Below are positions 1 to 8,374 of a stretch of DNA of 57,909 bases, one piece after another. The stretch spans positions 1 through 57,909 of the forward strand of contig JAPLPQ010000100.1 in assembly GCA_026400105.1 (NCBI GenBank), written 5' to 3'. The stretch is from Burkholderiales bacterium. GTDB taxonomy: Bacteria; Pseudomonadota; Gammaproteobacteria; Burkholderiales; Burkholderiaceae_C. The notes beneath the pieces are model-generated. The model was not told the DNA's origin, made no database searches, and saw only the letters and a list, made by a program, of their open reading frames with translations. Both the position numbers and the translations under genes were made by a program. How positions within the stretch are numbered: the stretch's first letter is position 1; every line of letters begins with the position of its first letter.

Positions 1-650
1 GTCAGGGTTTCCTGGGTCGTGAAGGTCTTGCTCTGGACGATGAACAGCGTGCTGTCGGGCTTGCACCAGCGCAGGATCGAGTGCAGGGCCCAGCAGTCGG
101 GGTTGGAGACGAAGTGCACCCGCACCTCGTGCGAGGCGTAGGCGTCGAGCGCCTGCACCGCCATGCGCGGGCCCAGGTCCGAGCCGCCGATGCCGATATT
201 GATCACGTTGGCGATGCGCTGGCCGCGGTGGCCGCGCCAGTGGCCGTCGCGGATGCGCTCGGCGGCGTCGAGGAAGCGGTCGAGCTCCCGGCGCACCGCG
301 CCGGACACCTCAGATCCCCAGGGTGCGTCGGGCATGTCGGCGCCGCGCAGCGCCATGTGCAGCACGGCGCGGTTCTCGGTCGCGTTGACGGGCAGGCCCT
401 GGCGCTGGGCCTGGGCCTGTTCCAGCACGCGTGATTCGGCGGCCAGTTCGAGCAGGGCCTGCAGCACCTCGGGCGTGACCTGCTGGCGGCTGGCGTCGAG
501 CTGCAGGCCGGCGACCTCGAGCTGCAGGCTGGCCTGGCGCGCGCTGGCCGGGTCGGCCAGCAGCTCGCGCAGATGCGGCAGCGACTGATCGGCCAGGGCT
601 TGCAGCCGCTTCCAGGCCGCTCGTTGTTGGGGGGGGATGAAAGGGTTCAT
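1..650 (-). CDS. pgi: Glucose-6-phosphate isomerase, N-terminal part (cut by window edge)
   Basis: The minus-strand frame starts at the ATG at 650 and runs open off the left edge, giving the first 216 residues; the family is about 540 long. It interconverts glucose-6-phosphate and fructose-6-phosphate in the cytoplasm. Diagnostic stretches are NATENRAVLHMALRG (residues 89-103), the sugar-phosphate-binding loop GIGGSDLGP (about 153-161) and SKTFTTQET near residue 210. These are the SIS-fold signatures of the family. A run of eight C residues early in the gene stays in frame. The gene is divergent from the crotonase-like gene at 774, with about 120 bases between them. Identification is firm; the C-terminal catalytic part lies outside the window. 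Confidence 0.93.
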   Translation of the reverse strand, partial: MNPFIPPQQRAAWKRLQALADQSLPHLRELLADPASARQASLQLEVAGLQLDASRQQVTPEVLQALLELAAESRVLEQAQAQRQGLPVNATENRAVLHMALRGADMPDAPWGSEVSGAVRRELDRFLDAAERIRDGHWRGHRGQRIANVINIGIGGSDLGPRMAVQALDAYASHEVRVHFVSNPDCWALHSILRWCKPDSTLFIVQSKTFTTQETL

Positions 651-773
651 GGTGTGACAGCTGGATTTGTCATCAATCATGCCAGATCGGCAAGGACAAA
701 CAGGGATCAGGCGATCCTGGCCGGAATGAATCCCAGGCGAGTGACTCGCGGCAAGGTAGGTGAAAATGACCCC

Positions 774-1565
774 ATGAGCGCCATCCATCCCAACCCTTCA
801 TCCACCCCCTTGCTGAGCGTGCAGGACGGCGTGGCCACCCTCACGTTGAACCGGCCGGAGCACCGCAACCGCCTGCAGGATTCCGACCTGGAGGCCTTGC
901 TGGGGCAATTTGCCCAGATCGATGCCGACCCGTCGGTCCGGGTGCTGGTGCTGCGTGCCAACACGCAGGGCCAGCCCCGGCCCGTGTTCTGTGCCGGCTA
1001 CGACATCGGCGGCTTCGAGCAGGACGCGCAGGCCTCGAGCGCCTTCGAGCGCGTGCCCGACGCCCTGGCGGCGCTGCGCCCGGTGACGATCTGTGCCTTG
1101 AACGGCAGCCTCTACGGTGGCGCGACCGACCTGTTCCTGGCCTGCGACCTCAGGATCGCCTTGCAGGGGGTGGAGTTCCGGATGCCGGCCACGGCGCTGG
1201 GCCTGCATTTCTACCCGAGCGGGCTGCTGCGCTATGTCGAGCGCCTGGGCCTGGCGGCGGCCAAGCGCGCCTTCCTGACCGGACGCCCGTTCAGCGCCGA
1301 CCAGCTGTGGCAGACCGGCTGTCTGGAGGCGCTGGCGGCGCCCGAGCAGTTCGAGGCCGAACTGCAGTCGCTGCTGGCGGATGTGATGGCCATGGCGCCG
1401 CGCACGCTCGAAGCCATCAAGCGCTCGCTCAACGAGATCGCGGCGGGCTGCCACGATCCGGCAGAGCTGCGCCGGCGCGAGCATGCCAGCACGCGCAGCG
1501 CCGACTTCGCCGAAGGGCGGCGTGCCTTTGCCGAGCGGCGCCGGCCGGTCTTCACCGGCCAGTGA
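774..1565 (+). CDS. Enoyl-CoA hydratase/isomerase (crotonase) family protein with altered active site
   Basis: A 263-residue protein of the crotonase fold. The oxyanion-hole segment FCAGYDIGGF (about residues 71-80) and the second segment YGGATDLFLACDL match the family. In true hydratases two glutamates act on the substrate, in the GGGxE and PE segments. Here the first is replaced by aspartate (GGATD) and the second segment reads FRMPATALGLH, with no acidic residue. Classical hydratase activity is therefore doubtful; isomerase, hydrolase or another CoA-thioester chemistry is possible. The start at 774 is preferred because the protein then begins at the usual distance from the fold. An in-frame ATG at 726 exists but would add an unlikely basic stretch. 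The gene is convergent with ilvD. Confidence 0.82.
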   Translation: MSAIHPNPSSTPLLSVQDGVATLTLNRPEHRNRLQDSDLEALLGQFAQIDADPSVRVLVLRANTQGQPRPVFCAGYDIGGFEQDAQASSAFERVPDALAALRPVTICALNGSLYGGATDLFLACDLRIALQGVEFRMPATALGLHFYPSGLLRYVERLGLAAAKRAFLTGRPFSADQLWQTGCLEALAAPEQFEAELQSLLADVMAMAPRTLEAIKRSLNEIAAGCHDPAELRRREHASTRSADFAEGRRAFAERRRPVFTGQ

Positions 1566-1589
1566 ACGCCGCTATCCTGTCGGCTGAGA

Positions 1590-3449
1590 TCAGTCGCCGA
1601 GCAGCGACAAGTCGCGCACCGCGCCCTTGTCGGCCGAGGTAGCGAGCATGGCGTAGGCCTTGAGCGCGGCCGACACCTTGCGCGGACGCGGCTTGGCCGG
1701 CTTCCAGCCCTTGGCGTCCTGTTCGGCGCGGCGCTGGGCCAGTTCCTGGTCCGAGAGCAGCACATCGATGCGGCGGTTCGGGATGTCGATGCGGATGCGG
1801 TCGCCGTTGCGCACCAGGCCGATTGCGCCGCCGGCAGCCGCCTCGGGCGAGCAGTGGCCGATCGACAGGCCCGAAGTGCCGCCCGAGAAGCGGCCGTCGG
1901 TCAGCAGCGCACAGGCCTTGCCCAGGCCCTTGGACTTGATGTAGCTGGTCGGATAGAGCATCTCCTGCATGCCCGGGCCGCCCTTGGGGCCTTCGTAGCG
2001 CACGATCACGATATCGCCGGCCTTGACCTTGTCGGCCAGGATCTCGGCCACGGCCTCGTCCTGCGACTCGGTCACGAAGGCCGAGCCTTCGAACACCAGG
2101 ATCGACTCGTCGACGCCGGCGGTCTTGACCACGCAACCGTCGATGGCGATGTTGCCGTGCAGCACCGCCAGGCCGCCTTCCTGCGAGAAGGCATGCTCGG
2201 CCGAGCGGATGCAACCCTCGGCGCGGTCCAGGTCCAGGCTGGGCCAGCGGGTAGCCTGGCTGAAGGCGACCTGGGTCGGAATGCCGGCCGGACCGGCCAT
2301 ATAGAAGGTCTTGACCGCGTCGGACGGCTGGCGCGCGATGTCCCACTGGTCCAGCGCGTCCTTCATGGTCCTGGCGTGGATGGTCGGCACGTCGGTGTGC
2401 AGCTTGCCGGCACGGTCGAGTTCACCCAGGATGGCCATGATGCCGCCGGCGCGATGCACGTCCTCGATGTGGTACTTGTTGGTGTTGGGCGCGACCTTGC
2501 ACAGCTGCGGCACGACCAGCGACAGGCGGTCGATGTCCTTCAAGGTGAAGTCGATCTCGGCTTCCTGGGCGATCGCCAGGAGATGCAGGATGGTGTTGGT
2601 CGAGCCGCCCATCGCGATGTCGAGCGTGATCGCGTTCTCGAACGCCTTCAGGCCGATCGAGCGCGGCAGCACGCTCATGTCGTCCTGCTCGTAATGGCGG
2701 CGGCACAGCTCGACGATGGTGCGGCCGGCCTGCTTGAACAAGGCTTCGCGGTCGGCGTGGGTGGCCACCACGGTGCCGTTGCCTGGCAAGGAGAGGCCCA
2801 GCGCCTCGGTCAGGCAGTTCATCGAGTTGGCGGTGAACATGCCCGAGCAGCTGCCGCAGGTCGGGCAGGCCGAGCGCTCGACCTCGGCCAGATCGGCGTC
2901 GCTGACCTTGTCGTCCACGGCCATCACCATCGCGTCCACCAGATCGAGCTTCTTGAACTCGATGGCGTGGGTGGTCGGGTTGGCCAGGCGCACCTTGCCG
3001 GCCTCCATCGGGCCGCCCGAGACGAACACGACCGGGATGTTCAGGCGCATCGCGGCCATCAGCATGCCGGGGGTGATCTTGTCGCAGTTCGAGATGCAGA
3101 CCAGCGCGTCGGCGCAATGCGCGTTGACCATGTACTCGACCGAGTCGGCGATGATGTCGCGGCTCGGCAGCGAATACAGCATGCCGTCATGGCCCATCGC
3201 GATGCCGTCATCGACCGCGATGGTATTGAATTCCTTGGCGACGCCGCCGGCGGCCTCGATCTCGCGCGCGACTAGCTGGCCCAGGTCCTTCAGGTGGACA
3301 TGGCCCGGCACGAACTGGGTGAAGCTGTTGGCGATCGCGATGATCGGTTTCTGGAAGTCTTCGTCCTTCATGCCGGTGGCGCGCCAGAGCGAGCGCGCAC
3401 CTGCCATGTTGCGGCCGGCGGTGGAGGTCTTGGAACGGTAGACGGGCAT
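1590..3449 (-). CDS. ilvD: Dihydroxy-acid dehydratase
   Basis: A 619-residue IlvD/Edd-family iron-sulfur dehydratase. It converts 2,3-dihydroxy-isovalerate and 2,3-dihydroxy-3-methylvalerate to the 2-keto acids in valine and isoleucine synthesis. It opens [20 protein letters not shown], the usual IlvD N-terminus. It has the cluster cysteine in [12 protein letters not shown] and the [18 protein letters not shown] segment. An upstream start at 3515 in the same frame is rejected because it would add 22 residues not seen in the family. Length matches typical IlvD (about 616). The gene stands alone, with metW transcribed in the same direction about 100 bases upstream. Confidence 0.97.
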   Translation of the reverse strand: MPVYRSKTSTAGRNMAGARSLWRATGMKDEDFQKPIIAIANSFTQFVPGHVHLKDLGQLVAREIEAAGGVAKEFNTIAVDDGIAMGHDGMLYSLPSRDIIADSVEYMVNAHCADALVCISNCDKITPGMLMAAMRLNIPVVFVSGGPMEAGKVRLANPTTHAIEFKKLDLVDAMVMAVDDKVSDADLAEVERSACPTCGSCSGMFTANSMNCLTEALGLSLPGNGTVVATHADREALFKQAGRTIVELCRRHYEQDDMSVLPRSIGLKAFENAITLDIAMGGSTNTILHLLAIAQEAEIDFTLKDIDRLSLVVPQLCKVAPNTNKYHIEDVHRAGGIMAILGELDRAGKLHTDVPTIHARTMKDALDQWDIARQPSDAVKTFYMAGPAGIPTQVAFSQATRWPSLDLDRAEGCIRSAEHAFSQEGGLAVLHGNIAIDGCVVKTAGVDESILVFEGSAFVTESQDEAVAEILADKVKAGDIVIVRYEGPKGGPGMQEMLYPTSYIKSKGLGKACALLTDGRFSGGTSGLSIGHCSPEAAAGGAIGLVRNGDRIRIDIPNRRIDVLLSDQELAQRRAEQDAKGWKPAKPRPRKVSAALKAYAMLATSADKGAVRDLSLLGD

Positions 3450-3548
3450 GCTGAAGTCCTGGTTGCTTTTTGTTCGGTTTTCGATTGTCGCCGAGCCGGG
3501 CGCGCCACAGGGCAAGACCGCGGTGACAGCCGGGTTTCTGTCTGGCGT

Positions 3549-4133
3549 TCAGCTCCGGCGCAGCTTGAAGACCGCGGTGCTGGCACGCAGATTGGGCTGC
3601 CAGCGCAGCTCGTGCCCGTCCTGCAGGCCGAAGCTGTCCTCGACCGTCAGCCCGTTGCGGCGCGCCAGCAGTTCGAAGTCGGCGTAGGTGCCGACCCGGA
3701 TATTGGGCGTGTCGTACCACTGATAGGGCAGGCGGCGCGTGACCGGCATGCGGCCACGTAGCACGCTGAGACGATTCGGCCAGTGCGCGAAGTTCGGGAA
3801 GGCGACGATGCCGCGCTTGCCCACGCGCACGGTCTCGCGCAGCATGGTCTCGGCATTGCGCAGATGCTGCAGCGTGTCGATCTGCAGCACGACGTCGAAG
3901 CTGTCGTCGCCGAACATGCTCAGGCCCTCGTCGAGGTTGAACTGCAGCACATTGACGCCGCGCTGCAGGCAGGCCTGCACCTTGGCATCATCGATCTCGA
4001 CGCCGTAGCCGCTGCAGCCGCGCCGGGTCTGCAGATAGTCCATCAGTGCGCCATCGCCGCAGCCCAGGTCGAGCACGCGTGCTCCTTGCGGCACCATGCG
4101 GGCAATGCCTTCCATGATCGATAGATCGCTCAT
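3549..4133 (-). CDS. metW: MetW, methionine biosynthesis methyltransferase-like protein
   Basis: A 194-residue class I methyltransferase fold with the SAM-binding motif [15 protein letters not shown] near residue 20 and LQIDTLQHL in the middle. MetW always accompanies MetX in many proteobacteria and is needed for, or enhances, homoserine acylation. Its own reaction is not settled. The start ATG (4131-4133) overlaps the metX stop by four bases (ATGA), so the two are translationally coupled and lie under the riboswitch-controlled metX promoter. Confidence 0.93.
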   Translation of the reverse strand: MSDLSIMEGIARMVPQGARVLDLGCGDGALMDYLQTRRGCSGYGVEIDDAKVQACLQRGVNVLQFNLDEGLSMFGDDSFDVVLQIDTLQHLRNAETMLRETVRVGKRGIVAFPNFAHWPNRLSVLRGRMPVTRRLPYQWYDTPNIRVGTYADFELLARRNGLTVEDSFGLQDGHELRWQPNLRASTAVFKLRRS

Positions 4134-5332
4134 GCTGCATCTCCCTTGAGGTCGGTGGCGATGGTTCGCTCGAAGTAGGTCCGCACGGCCGCCAGGTAGC
4201 GCGGGTCGTCAAGCAGGAAGGCGTCGTGACCATGCGGCGCATCGATCTCGGCATAGCTGACATCGAGCCGGTTGTCGAGCAGGGCCTTGACCAGCTCGCG
4301 GCTGCGTGCGGGCGAAAAGCGCCAGTCGGTCGTGAAGCTGACCAGCAGGAACTTGGCACTGGCCCTGGCCAGCGCCTGGCTCAGGCAGCCGTCGTAGCGG
4401 CGCGCCGGGTCGAAGTAGTCGAGCGCGCGCGTGATCAGCAAGTAGGTGTTGGCGTCGAAATATTCGCTGAACTTGTCGCCCTGGTAGCGCAGGTAGCTCT
4501 CGATCTGGAACTCGATCGCCTGGGTGCTGTACTGATAGGCCAGGCGTTCGACTGTCTCCGAATCATCCGTGCGCGCGGCATCGGCCAGCGGCTTGAGCGC
4601 GCGGCCGAACTTCTCGTTCATGACATCGTCGCTCAGGTAGGTGATGTGACCGATCATGCGCGCGATGCGCAGGCCGCGGCGCGGGATGGTGCCGGCGCGC
4701 AGGTAATGGCCGTCGTTGAAATCGGGGTCGGTGATGATGGCGCGCCGCGCCACCTCGTTGAAGGCGATATTCTCGGCGTTCAGGTTGGGCGCGCTCGCGA
4801 TCACGACCGCATGGCGCACCCGGTCCGGGTATTGCAGCGTCCAGCTCAGCGTCTGCATGCCGCCCAGGCTGCCGCCCATGACGGCGGCAAGCTGCTTGAT
4901 TCCCAGTGCGTCGATCAGTCGCGCCTGGGCATCGACCCAGTCCTCGACCGTCACCACGGGGAAGTCCGCGCCCCAGGGCTGGCCGGTGGCCGGATTCAGA
5001 TGGGTCGGGCCGGTCGAGCCGAAGCAGGAGCCCAGGTTGTTGACGCCGATGACGAAGAAGCGGTCGGTGTCGACCGCCTTGCCGGGCCCGATCATGTTGT
5101 CCCACCAGCCTTCGCTGCGGGGGATGGCCTGGCCGCTGGCGTCGGCCTTGAGCCCCGCCACATGGTGCGAGGCGTTGAGCGCGTGGCAGATCAGCACCGC
5201 GTTGGAGCGGTCGGCGTTGAGCTGGCCGTAGGTTTCGTAGACCAGCTCGTAGCTGGGCAGCACCGAGCCGCTCTGCAGCGTGAGCGGCTGGTCGAATCGC
5301 ATCGTTTGTGGCGTGACGATCACTGGTTTCAC
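4130..5332 (-). CDS. metX: Homoserine O-acyltransferase
   Basis: An alpha/beta-hydrolase enzyme of about 400 residues that acylates homoserine (acetyl- or succinyl-CoA donor; the sequence alone does not decide) at the entry to methionine synthesis. Visible motifs are [30 protein letters not shown] (oxyanion region), the nucleophile elbow GGSLGGMQ, the acid aspartate in FTTDWRFSP and the catalytic histidine in [12 protein letters not shown] favour a GTG start at 5332 because a GGAG ribosome site lies about eight bases upstream. The ATG at 5302, ten codons on, lacks one. The same frame is open far upstream to about 6442, but that part lies opposite the channel gene and is not coding. Confidence 0.93.
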   Translation of the reverse strand: MKPVIVTPQTMRFDQPLTLQSGSVLPSYELVYETYGQLNADRSNAVLICHALNASHHVAGLKADASGQAIPRSEGWWDNMIGPGKAVDTDRFFVIGVNNLGSCFGSTGPTHLNPATGQPWGADFPVVTVEDWVDAQARLIDALGIKQLAAVMGGSLGGMQTLSWTLQYPDRVRHAVVIASAPNLNAENIAFNEVARRAIITDPDFNDGHYLRAGTIPRRGLRIARMIGHITYLSDDVMNEKFGRALKPLADAARTDDSETVERLAYQYSTQAIEFQIESYLRYQGDKFSEYFDANTYLLITRALDYFDPARRYDGCLSQALARASAKFLLVSFTTDWRFSPARSRELVKALLDNRLDVSYAEIDAPHGHDAFLLDDPRYLAAVRTYFERTIATDLKGDAA

Positions 5333-5357
5333 CCCAGGGACTCCTGCGTCCCGAAAC

Positions 5358-5411
5358 AAAAAACCCGGCGCCGCAAACCGTCGGATAAGCAGAGACGGGT
5401 GCGAAACCGGG
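5358..5411 (-). terminator. Candidate intrinsic terminator (attenuator) in the metX leader
   Basis: Read on the minus strand, the RNA can form a layered stem: CCCGG (5411-5407) with CCGGG (5368-5364), then CGC with GCG, enclosing a hairpin CCGTC / GACGG. Six U residues (5363-5358) follow directly. The 5' arm starts next to the GGGG tail of the SAM-II aptamer, so aptamer folding could decide whether this terminator forms. The pairings are read by eye; no folding energy was computed. Confidence 0.5.
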
Positions 5412-5413
5412 GT

Positions 5414-5469
5414 CCCCTCTTTAGCGGCATTTTTAACGCGCCCGCAATCTGGAAACAAATCGGCGCTAC
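5414..5469 (-). promoter_or_regulatory. SAM-II riboswitch aptamer upstream of metX
   Basis: On the minus strand the leader holds the SAM-II (metA-type) signature. P1 is GCGCC (5466-5462) pairing with GGCGC (5442-5438), enclosing an AT-rich loop that starts GATTTG and ends ATTGC. The conserved GCGTTAAA and GCCGCTAAAG segments follow, then a GGGG tail. The tail GGGGA can pair with TTTCC in the loop to close the expected pseudoknot. SAM-II elements are known upstream of metX/metA in alphaproteobacteria and some betaproteobacteria and turn expression off when SAM is plentiful. The aptamer would begin at or within a few bases of the transcript 5' end predicted from the -10 box at 5475-5480. Confidence 0.8.
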
Positions 5470-5474
5470 CGCAT

Positions 5475-5480
5475 AGTATA
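5475..5480 (-). promoter_or_regulatory. -10 promoter element of metXW
   Basis: TATACT on the minus strand, about 6-8 bases before the first base of the SAM-II P1 stem, as expected for a -10 box. No good -35 hexamer is visible at 16-18 bases upstream, so assignment rests on the -10 match and its position. Confidence 0.5.
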
Positions 5481-5521
5481 AGTTGATCATCCGCGGCACT
5501 CGCGGCAGGGGGGAGCAGCGC

Positions 5522-6343
5522 ATGTCCGAGATTTTTGGCTTCGACGCCTATGCACCGCGCGAGATCGCGCAGCGGGTCGAGACCGTGGGCGTGGCCAAGG
5601 CCAGGCTGCCCTTGCTGCCGCTGGCCTTGCTCGGGGTGCTCGCGGGTGCCTTCATCGGCCTGGGGGCAATGGGCTTCGTGATCGTCAAGTCCGATGCCGC
5701 CCTGGGCTATGCCGCCGGCCAGTGGCTGGGCGGACTGGTGTTCTCGCTCGGCCTGCTGCTGGTCGTGGTGGCAGGCGCCGAGCTGTTCACGGGCAACAAC
5801 CTGCTCGCGATGGCCTGGGCCGACGGCAAGATCAGCTCGCGCGAGTTGCTGCGCAACTGGGTCGTGGTCTGCCTGGCCAACCTGATGGGGGCTGCCGGTC
5901 TGGCGCTGCTGGTGTTCCTGAGTGGTCACGCCCAGCTCAATGGCGGGGCGATCGGCCAGACCGTGTTCAAGATCGCGCTGGCCAAGCAGAGCCTGCCCTG
6001 GCAGGAAGCTTTCTTTCGTGGCGTGCTGTGCAACCTGCTGGTCTGCATGGCGGTCTGGATGGCCATGGCCGGACGCAGCGTGATCGACAAGGCGGTCGCG
6101 ATCGTGTTTCCGGTCAGCGCCTTCGTCGCCGCCGGCTTCGAGCACAGCATCGCCAATATGTATCTGATGCCGCTGGCCTGGCTGTTGCAGCAGTCCGGCG
6201 CGGTGCCGTCGGCGCCCGTCATCACCGGGGCGGGCATGCTCGGCAACTGGCTGCCCGTGATCGCCGGCAATCTGCTCGGCGGCAGCGTGCTGGTCGCCTT
6301 GAGCTATCACGTGATCTATCGCCGCGGTCCCACGGCGCCATGA
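5522..6343 (+). CDS. Formate/nitrite transporter family channel
   Basis: A 273-residue membrane protein of the FNT (FocA/NirC) family, which conducts small anions such as formate or nitrite across the inner membrane as a pentamer. About six hydrophobic helices are visible. Family segments include [28 protein letters not shown] and an ending in [19 protein letters not shown]. The ATG at 5522 is chosen because GGGGGGAG lies about five bases upstream and the protein begins with the usual [16 protein letters not shown] N-terminus. Divergent from metX; followed by a strong terminator. Whether it prefers formate, nitrite or another anion is not decided by the sequence. Confidence 0.88.
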   Translation: MSEIFGFDAYAPREIAQRVETVGVAKARLPLLPLALLGVLAGAFIGLGAMGFVIVKSDAALGYAAGQWLGGLVFSLGLLLVVVAGAELFTGNNLLAMAWADGKISSRELLRNWVVVCLANLMGAAGLALLVFLSGHAQLNGGAIGQTVFKIALAKQSLPWQEAFFRGVLCNLLVCMAVWMAMAGRSVIDKAVAIVFPVSAFVAAGFEHSIANMYLMPLAWLLQQSGAVPSAPVITGAGMLGNWLPVIAGNLLGGSVLVALSYHVIYRRGPTAP

Positions 6344-6433
6344 ATCCGCCGGATTTGTTGCGTTGTCACAACGGAAAAGTCGCCCGTCAAGGGTGAAACC
6401 GCCACAACTTGCACCAGATCGGGACTCCTGATC

Positions 6434-6461
6434 CGGGGGCACAAAAAAAACCCCCGTTTTT
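6434..6461 (+). terminator. Rho-independent terminator after the FNT channel gene
   Basis: Perfect stem CGGGGG (6434-6439) / CCCCCG (6451-6456) with an A-rich loop, followed by TTTTT (6457-6461). It lies about 90 bases past the channel stop codon and before the next promoter. Confidence 0.75.
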
Positions 6462-6474
6462 CTGAGTCACAGCG

Positions 6475-6505
6475 CATAATGGGCTACGTCTGTAAATGCA
6501 GACGT
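6475..6505 (+). promoter_or_regulatory. Candidate -10 box and leader hairpin for the RRM gene
   Basis: CATAAT (6475-6480) resembles a -10 box. Five bases on, ACGTCTG (6486-6492) and CAGACGT (6499-6505) form a perfect 7-bp hairpin with a six-base loop, near the expected 5' end of a leader of about 130 bases. Small RRM proteins of this type are often controlled through their leaders, for example in cold response, but that is inference here. The -35 region is not convincing. Confidence 0.4.
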
Positions 6506-6615
6506 AATTGGTGATAGGTCAGTTTCGTGCGCCACAGCGGCCAAGACATGCGGTTTCGTCGTGCTACCGGGGCTCCATCGCTACTTGTTTCGTGTTTTTT
6601 TTCGGGAGTCCCTTG

Positions 6616-7059
6616 ATGGGCAACAAACTGTACGTCGGCAACCTGCCTTACACGGTGCGCGACAACGATCTGCAACAGGCTTTCGGCGAATTTGGTCTGG
6701 TGACCAGCGCCAAGGTCATGATGGAGCGTGACACTGGCCGTTCCAAGGGCTTCGGCTTTGTGGAAATGGGCAGCGACGCGGAAGCTCAAGCTGCTGTTGA
6801 AGGCATGAACGGTCAGTCGCTTGGCGGCCGTAGCCTGGTGGTCAACGAAGCCCGTCCGATGGAACCCCGTCCGCCCCGTACCGGCGGCTTCGGCGGTGGC
6901 CGTAGCGAAGGTGGCTTCGGCGGCGGTCGCAGCGAAGGCGGCTTCGGCGGCGGTCGTCGCGAAGGTGGCTTCGGTGGCGGCGCTGGTGGCGAAGGCGGCT
7001 TCCGTAGCCCCTACGGCAACCCCGGCCGTCGCGACGGCGGCAACCGCGGCGGTTACTGA
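6616..7059 (+). CDS. Glycine-rich RNA-binding protein with one RRM domain
   Basis: A 147-residue protein. Residues 1-80 are an RNA recognition motif with RNP2 (LYVGNL) and RNP1 (KGFGFVEM). The tail is glycine-rich with repeated GGFGGGRSE units and ends in RRDGGNRGGY. This matches the cold-inducible RRM proteins of cyanobacteria and betaproteobacteria, which bind single-stranded RNA. The start at 6616 gives the standard MGNKLYVGNLPY opening and has GGGAG upstream. An in-frame ATG further up (6508) is rejected because it adds a non-homologous stretch. Codon choice is less GC-biased than in its neighbours, as often seen in highly expressed genes. Followed by two hairpins. Confidence 0.93.
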   Translation: MGNKLYVGNLPYTVRDNDLQQAFGEFGLVTSAKVMMERDTGRSKGFGFVEMGSDAEAQAAVEGMNGQSLGGRSLVVNEARPMEPRPPRTGGFGGGRSEGGFGGGRSEGGFGGGRREGGFGGGAGGEGGFRSPYGNPGRRDGGNRGGY

Positions 7060-7091
7060 TCGCCTGGGCGCAGCGATGCGCCCCTGAATTC

Positions 7092-7150
7092 CGGCGCACT
7101 TCAGTGCGCCGACAAGCAAACCCCGGCTCCGCAAGGCTCCGGGGTTTGTT
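7092..7150 (+). terminator. Tandem hairpins / bidirectional terminator after the RRM gene
   Basis: The first hairpin is CGGCGCAC / GTGCGCCG with loop TTCA (7092-7111). The second is CAAACCCCGG (7117-7126) / CCGGGGTTTG (7139-7148), followed by TT. The A and T flanks of the second stem allow termination in both directions, which suits the convergent arrangement with lptC (ends at 7162). Confidence 0.7.
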
Positions 7151-7161
7151 CGTTTGTGGCT

Positions 7162-7779
7162 TCAGCGCGCCGACAGCTGGGCCCGTACCCGTCCCTGCAG
7201 TTCGGCCACACGGGTGCTGTTGTCGTAGCGCAGGGTTTGTGCCGTCGCGCGGTTGCCGTCGCGTGTCAGCTCGACCGGCAGGTCGGACGCAATGCGCTGA
7301 CCGCCGGCATAGACCCTGAGCTGTTCGCCTGCGAAGTGCATCGAGCTTTCTGGTCCGGCCTTGCCGGCGCTGCCGTGGCGCTCGACCGTGACGGCGCCCT
7401 CGAGCAGGTATTGGCTTTGCTGTCCGTCCGTGCTCAGCCGCCGGGCCTCGGCGCGGGTGTAGCCGCTGCTGTTGAGCGCGAGCAGGCGTGCCTGGTCGAT
7501 CTCGATCGCGTCGTTGTCCGGGTAGTGGCGGACCTGGCTGCCGGACAATTCGCTCAGCAGCGCGCCATCGGCGCCATGGCTGCGCACCGAGAAGCCGCGC
7601 ATGAAGTAGTCCGCTTCGTGAGTGGCCGGGCGCAGCAAGGCTGGCGCCTGTGGCTCGGGTGCGCTGCGCAGGATCCAGTAGCTGCCGAGCGCGAGCAGGC
7701 CCATGGTCAGCACCGGCAGGTAGACCGCCGCCCGGTCCCAGCCCTGGTGCAGCCGTGCCAGCGGCAAGGCCAGCTTCAT
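7162..7779 (-). CDS. lptC: LPS export system protein LptC
   Basis: A 205-residue bitopic inner-membrane protein. One transmembrane segment (about residues 19-37, VYLPVLTMGLLALGSYWI) anchors a periplasmic beta-jellyroll that passes lipopolysaccharide from LptB2FG to LptA. The typical ADYFMRGFSVRSHGADG segment and the repeated beta-strand pattern are seen. The start ATG overlaps the kdsC stop as ATGA, so it is the last gene of kdsD-kdsC-lptC. lptA and lptB would usually follow, but the next gene here is the convergent RRM gene, so they must lie elsewhere. Confidence 0.9.
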   Translation of the reverse strand: MKLALPLARLHQGWDRAAVYLPVLTMGLLALGSYWILRSAPEPQAPALLRPATHEADYFMRGFSVRSHGADGALLSELSGSQVRHYPDNDAIEIDQARLLALNSSGYTRAEARRLSTDGQQSQYLLEGAVTVERHGSAGKAGPESSMHFAGEQLRVYAGGQRIASDLPVELTRDGNRATAQTLRYDNSTRVAELQGRVRAQLSAR

Positions 7780-8348
7780 GCCGCGGCTTCCTCGAGCAGG
7801 CTGGCGTAGCGCCCGCTCGCGACCAGGATCAGGTCGCACAGTTCGCGCGCCGCGCCCATGCCGCCGCCCGCGCGGGTCACGTAGTGGGCCAGCGCCAGCA
7901 ATTCGGCCTGGGCCGCCGGCGGCGCGACCGCCAGCGCACAGCGCCGCAGCATCGGCAGATCGGGCCAGTCGTCGCCCATTGCCGCGGCCTGGCTCCAGTC
8001 CAGGCCGAGTTCGGCCAGGATGCTTTCGGCGGCCGGTCGCTTGTCCTCGGTGCCGAAGCGGCAATGCGTCACGCCGAGTGCGGCCAGCCGCTGGCGCAGC
8101 GGCGCCGAATCGCGCCCGCTCACCACCGCCGGCGTCACGCCGATGCGTTGCAGCAGCGTGATGCCATGTCCGTCCAGCGTGTGGAAACGCTTGATCGTCT
8201 CGCCCGCCTCGCTGAAGTAGAGGCCGCCGTCGGTCAGCACGCCGTCGACGTCGAAGAAGACCACCTTGATCGCTTGTGCCCGCAGCAGCAGCTCGGGCGG
8301 GAATTGCAGGACCGGTTTCAGGGGGGGCAGGGGGGCTGGCTGGTTCAT
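7776..8348 (-). CDS. kdsC: 3-deoxy-D-manno-octulosonate 8-phosphate phosphatase
   Basis: A 190-residue HAD-superfamily phosphatase (C0 type, no cap) that dephosphorylates KDO-8-phosphate in lipopolysaccharide core synthesis. HAD motif I is FFDVDGVLTDG (about residues 30-40), motif II is VVSGRDS, and motif IV contains GDDWPDLPML. TRAGGGMGAARE near the C-terminus is typical of KdsC. It sits between kdsD and lptC, as in most betaproteobacteria. Confidence 0.95.
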   Translation of the reverse strand: MNQPAPLPPLKPVLQFPPELLLRAQAIKVVFFDVDGVLTDGGLYFSEAGETIKRFHTLDGHGITLLQRIGVTPAVVSGRDSAPLRQRLAALGVTHCRFGTEDKRPAAESILAELGLDWSQAAAMGDDWPDLPMLRRCALAVAPPAAQAELLALAHYVTRAGGGMGAARELCDLILVASGRYASLLEEAAA

Positions 8349-8374
8349 GGCTGGATTGTCGGGTGAAGATCGGT

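Noticed and set aside
5333..6442. Long open extension of the metX frame upstream of the chosen start, opposite the FNT channel gene
   Set aside because: The extension is Gln/His/Asp-rich antisense translation of a membrane protein gene, crosses the SAM-II riboswitch, and shows no family similarity. High GC content leaves such frames open.
6890..7000. Repeats in the RRM gene as a CRISPR-like array
   Set aside because: The repeats are contiguous, in frame and encode glycine-rich units; there are no spacers.
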